DNA from: Clostridium sp. UBA6640
GTDB lineage: Bacteria; Bacillota; Clostridia; Clostridiales; Clostridiaceae
DNA: 34,213 nt
NCBI RefSeq assembly: GCF_002455975.1
Contig: NZ_DKLM01000167.1
Coordinates: 11,543 to 45,755, forward strand
Direction of reading: 5' to 3'
Positions 32,939 to 34,213 of this stretch are shown piece after piece. The translations under genes were made by a program, and so were the position numbers. Positions within the stretch are counted from its first letter, which is position 1. Each line of letters begins with the position of its first letter. A model generated the notes under the pieces. It was given only the letters and a program-made list of their open reading frames with translations, was not told where the DNA came from and did not search any database.

Positions 32939-33421
32939 CTATATTTCCATCTTAAGTGATTTATCATTAATTGCTCTTTGCACTGCTAGTATTCCATCTA
33001 AATGATCATATTCATGTTGTAATAGTTCTGATAAATCATCAGAAAGCAACATTTCACAATCATTCCATAATAAATCTTTATAAGAAATTTTACATTTTTT
33101 ATATCTTAAAACTTTAACCTTTAGTTTTGGAAAGCTCATACAATCGTCCCAAAGTTCAAATTTTTCTTCATCAACAAACTGCAGCTTAGGGTTAATAAAT
33201 ACTACTGGTTTATCAATATACATGTAAATAATTCTTTTAAATACATCAATTTGTGGTGCTGCTATTGCTCTTCCACATTTATATTTTTTTCTAAATTCTA
33301 TTAAAGTATCGTGCAAATCTTCAGCTATTTTTTTCACTTCTTCTAATTCTTCTTTTTTCACTTCACTTGATACTTGATATAATTTTTCATTACCTAATAA
33401 TAAGATTTCTCTTATAGCCAT
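32939..33421 (-). CDS. def: Peptide deformylase (divergent)
   Basis: A 160-residue protein with the three deformylase motifs in order: GRAIAAPQ (50-57, usual GxGLAAPQ), DDCMSFP (92-98, usual EGCLSxP, metal ligand C94) and HEYDH (136-140, ligands H136 and H140, catalytic E137). Metal ligands and the catalytic glutamate are kept, so it is probably active in removing formyl groups from nascent N-terminal methionine, though the surrounding residues diverge from the housekeeping form. No fmt, priA or rpm neighbour is seen, so this may be a second copy. GGGGGAAG lies 5 nt before the ATG. Confidence 0.88.
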   Translation of the reverse strand: MAIREILLLGNEKLYQVSSEVKKEELEEVKKIAEDLHDTLIEFRKKYKCGRAIAAPQIDVFKRIIYMYIDKPVVFINPKLQFVDEEKFELWDDCMSFPKLKVKVLRYKKCKISYKDLLWNDCEMLLSDDLSELLQHEYDHLDGILAVQRAINDKSLKMEI

Positions 33422-33511
33422 ATGTTCTTCCCCCTAAAACTATAATTTTCTTCATAAAGTTATGTTTTTTACAATAATTAAATAAACTTAGTTTCTTTAA
33501 TTAAATATTTT

Positions 33512-34198
33512 TTATCTTAAAAATCCAAAATAATAGCTTTCACCTTTTTCAATTATTTCTTTATTATCTTTCAATGCTTTATTGCTAATAACAACTTTTA
33601 TAACATCATTGACCATAGTTTCTTTTGCAATGCTAATTAAATAGGCTGGTCTACTAATCTTTCCTTTATCTTCATAGCATAAAAAATCTTCAACTTCTCT
33701 AAATGCCACTATTTTTTGTTCCACATCACCTATATAAATTTTTATATCTTCTTCACTTACTTCTGACCAAATATTATTGTTTTTATCCGATTCATCACTT
33801 ACATATTTCATATTCTCTAATACTTTTGTTAAAGATATTGGAACAAAATGTATATTAACACTATGTTCACCATACCATCCGTGCAACCCATAAATTTCAA
33901 ATTTATCTATTCTTACATCTAACTCTATATTTTCAATTAAATTAACATCATATAACCAGCATTCTAAGGCTTCTTTAGAATAATCTTTATTAAATATTGC
34001 TATATACTCCTCTTTCTCAGCTAAACATATTTCATAATATCCTTCTTCATTTCCTATAACTTTAATATCATTATTAGTTAAAGCTATTGGATTCTTTACT
34101 GGTGTCCCATCAAAGTAAGTAGTTCTTCCGCAAAGTCTCTTTAGCTGTACTGGAATATTGTACTCATCTCTATCTATAATTACCTTAATGTTAGTCAT
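33512..34198 (-). CDS. Unknown protein, 5' end possibly beyond window
   Basis: A 228-residue (or longer) soluble, acidic protein. Apparent repeated features are aromatic-rich turns such as YGLHGWYGEHSVNIHFVP (about 103-120). No family is recognised, and there is no signal peptide or membrane helix. The ATG at 34198 has no ribosome binding site in the 15 nt visible before it, and the frame stays open to the window edge, so the true start may lie outside. It ends 90 nt upstream of the deformylase gene in the same direction. Confidence 0.6.
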   Translation of the reverse strand: MTNIKVIIDRDEYNIPVQLKRLCGRTTYFDGTPVKNPIALTNNDIKVIGNEEGYYEICLAEKEEYIAIFNKDYSKEALECWLYDVNLIENIELDVRIDKFEIYGLHGWYGEHSVNIHFVPISLTKVLENMKYVSDESDKNNNIWSEVSEEDIKIYIGDVEQKIVAFREVEDFLCYEDKGKISRPAYLISIAKETMVNDVIKVVISNKALKDNKEIIEKGESYYFGFLR

Positions 34199-34213
34199 AC
34201 TTTGGAATGTTTC

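Overview
The window is about 34 kb of very AT-rich Gram-positive chromosome. Most genes have strong GGAGG-type ribosome binding sites, the start codons include a few GTG/TTG, and many short genes are followed by AT-stem terminators. Gene content (flavodoxin paired with DUF3793, TIGR04076, YhgE/Pip with TetR, topoisomerase III, PduO-type adenosyltransferase, cell-surface M1 peptidase, methyl-accepting chemotaxis protein) points to Clostridium sensu stricto or a close relative. The species cannot be named from sequence alone. No rRNA, tRNA, CRISPR array, prophage or intact insertion sequence was seen.

Layout. 1-5.2 kb (all minus): a cut-off secreted S41-like peptidase, a TIGR04076 protein, an AAC(6')-like acetyltransferase, an aromatic-acid-exporter-type membrane protein and topB. 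5.5-6.0 kb (plus): a DUF4352 lipoprotein behind a duplicated promoter segment. 6.1-8.2 kb: a dCache chemoreceptor. 8.5-13.9 kb (minus): response regulator, histidine kinase, ABC ATPase and FtsX-type permease, a VncRS/BceRS-like export or peptide-sensing module, flanked on both sides by copies of an ~80 bp inverted repeat. 13.9-14.8 kb is gene-poor and holds gene debris and a MITE-like palindrome. 14.8-17.8 kb: yhgE/pip-tetR operon with a palindromic operator at its promoter. 18.2-20.5 kb: an ABC-F ribosome-protection-type ATPase preceded by a ~460 nt leader with a 7-codon ORF and an intrinsic terminator. 20.6-22.6 kb: rsgA-ogt with a ~275 nt leader upstream of rsgA containing a 23-codon ORF and a chain of mutually exclusive hairpins ending at the rsgA Shine-Dalgarno.

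22.7-34.2 kb: an extended SDR, a small four-helix membrane protein, an M1 peptidase lipoprotein, a Nudix hydrolase, a flavodoxin-DUF3793 operon with a consensus sigma-A promoter and a Fur-like box, a GNAT enzyme, an unknown protein with a GNAT-like C-terminus, a striking Cys/Arg repeat micro-protein, PduO-type cobalamin adenosyltransferase, a divergent peptide deformylase and an unknown protein at the right edge.

How the genes work together: several units are plausible antibiotic or envelope-stress responders (AAC(6')-like, ABC/two-component module, YhgE/TetR, ABC-F). Two adjacent ribosome-related genes (ABC-F and rsgA) both have long, structured, ORF-containing leaders, which makes 20.0-22.6 kb the most interesting regulatory stretch of the window.
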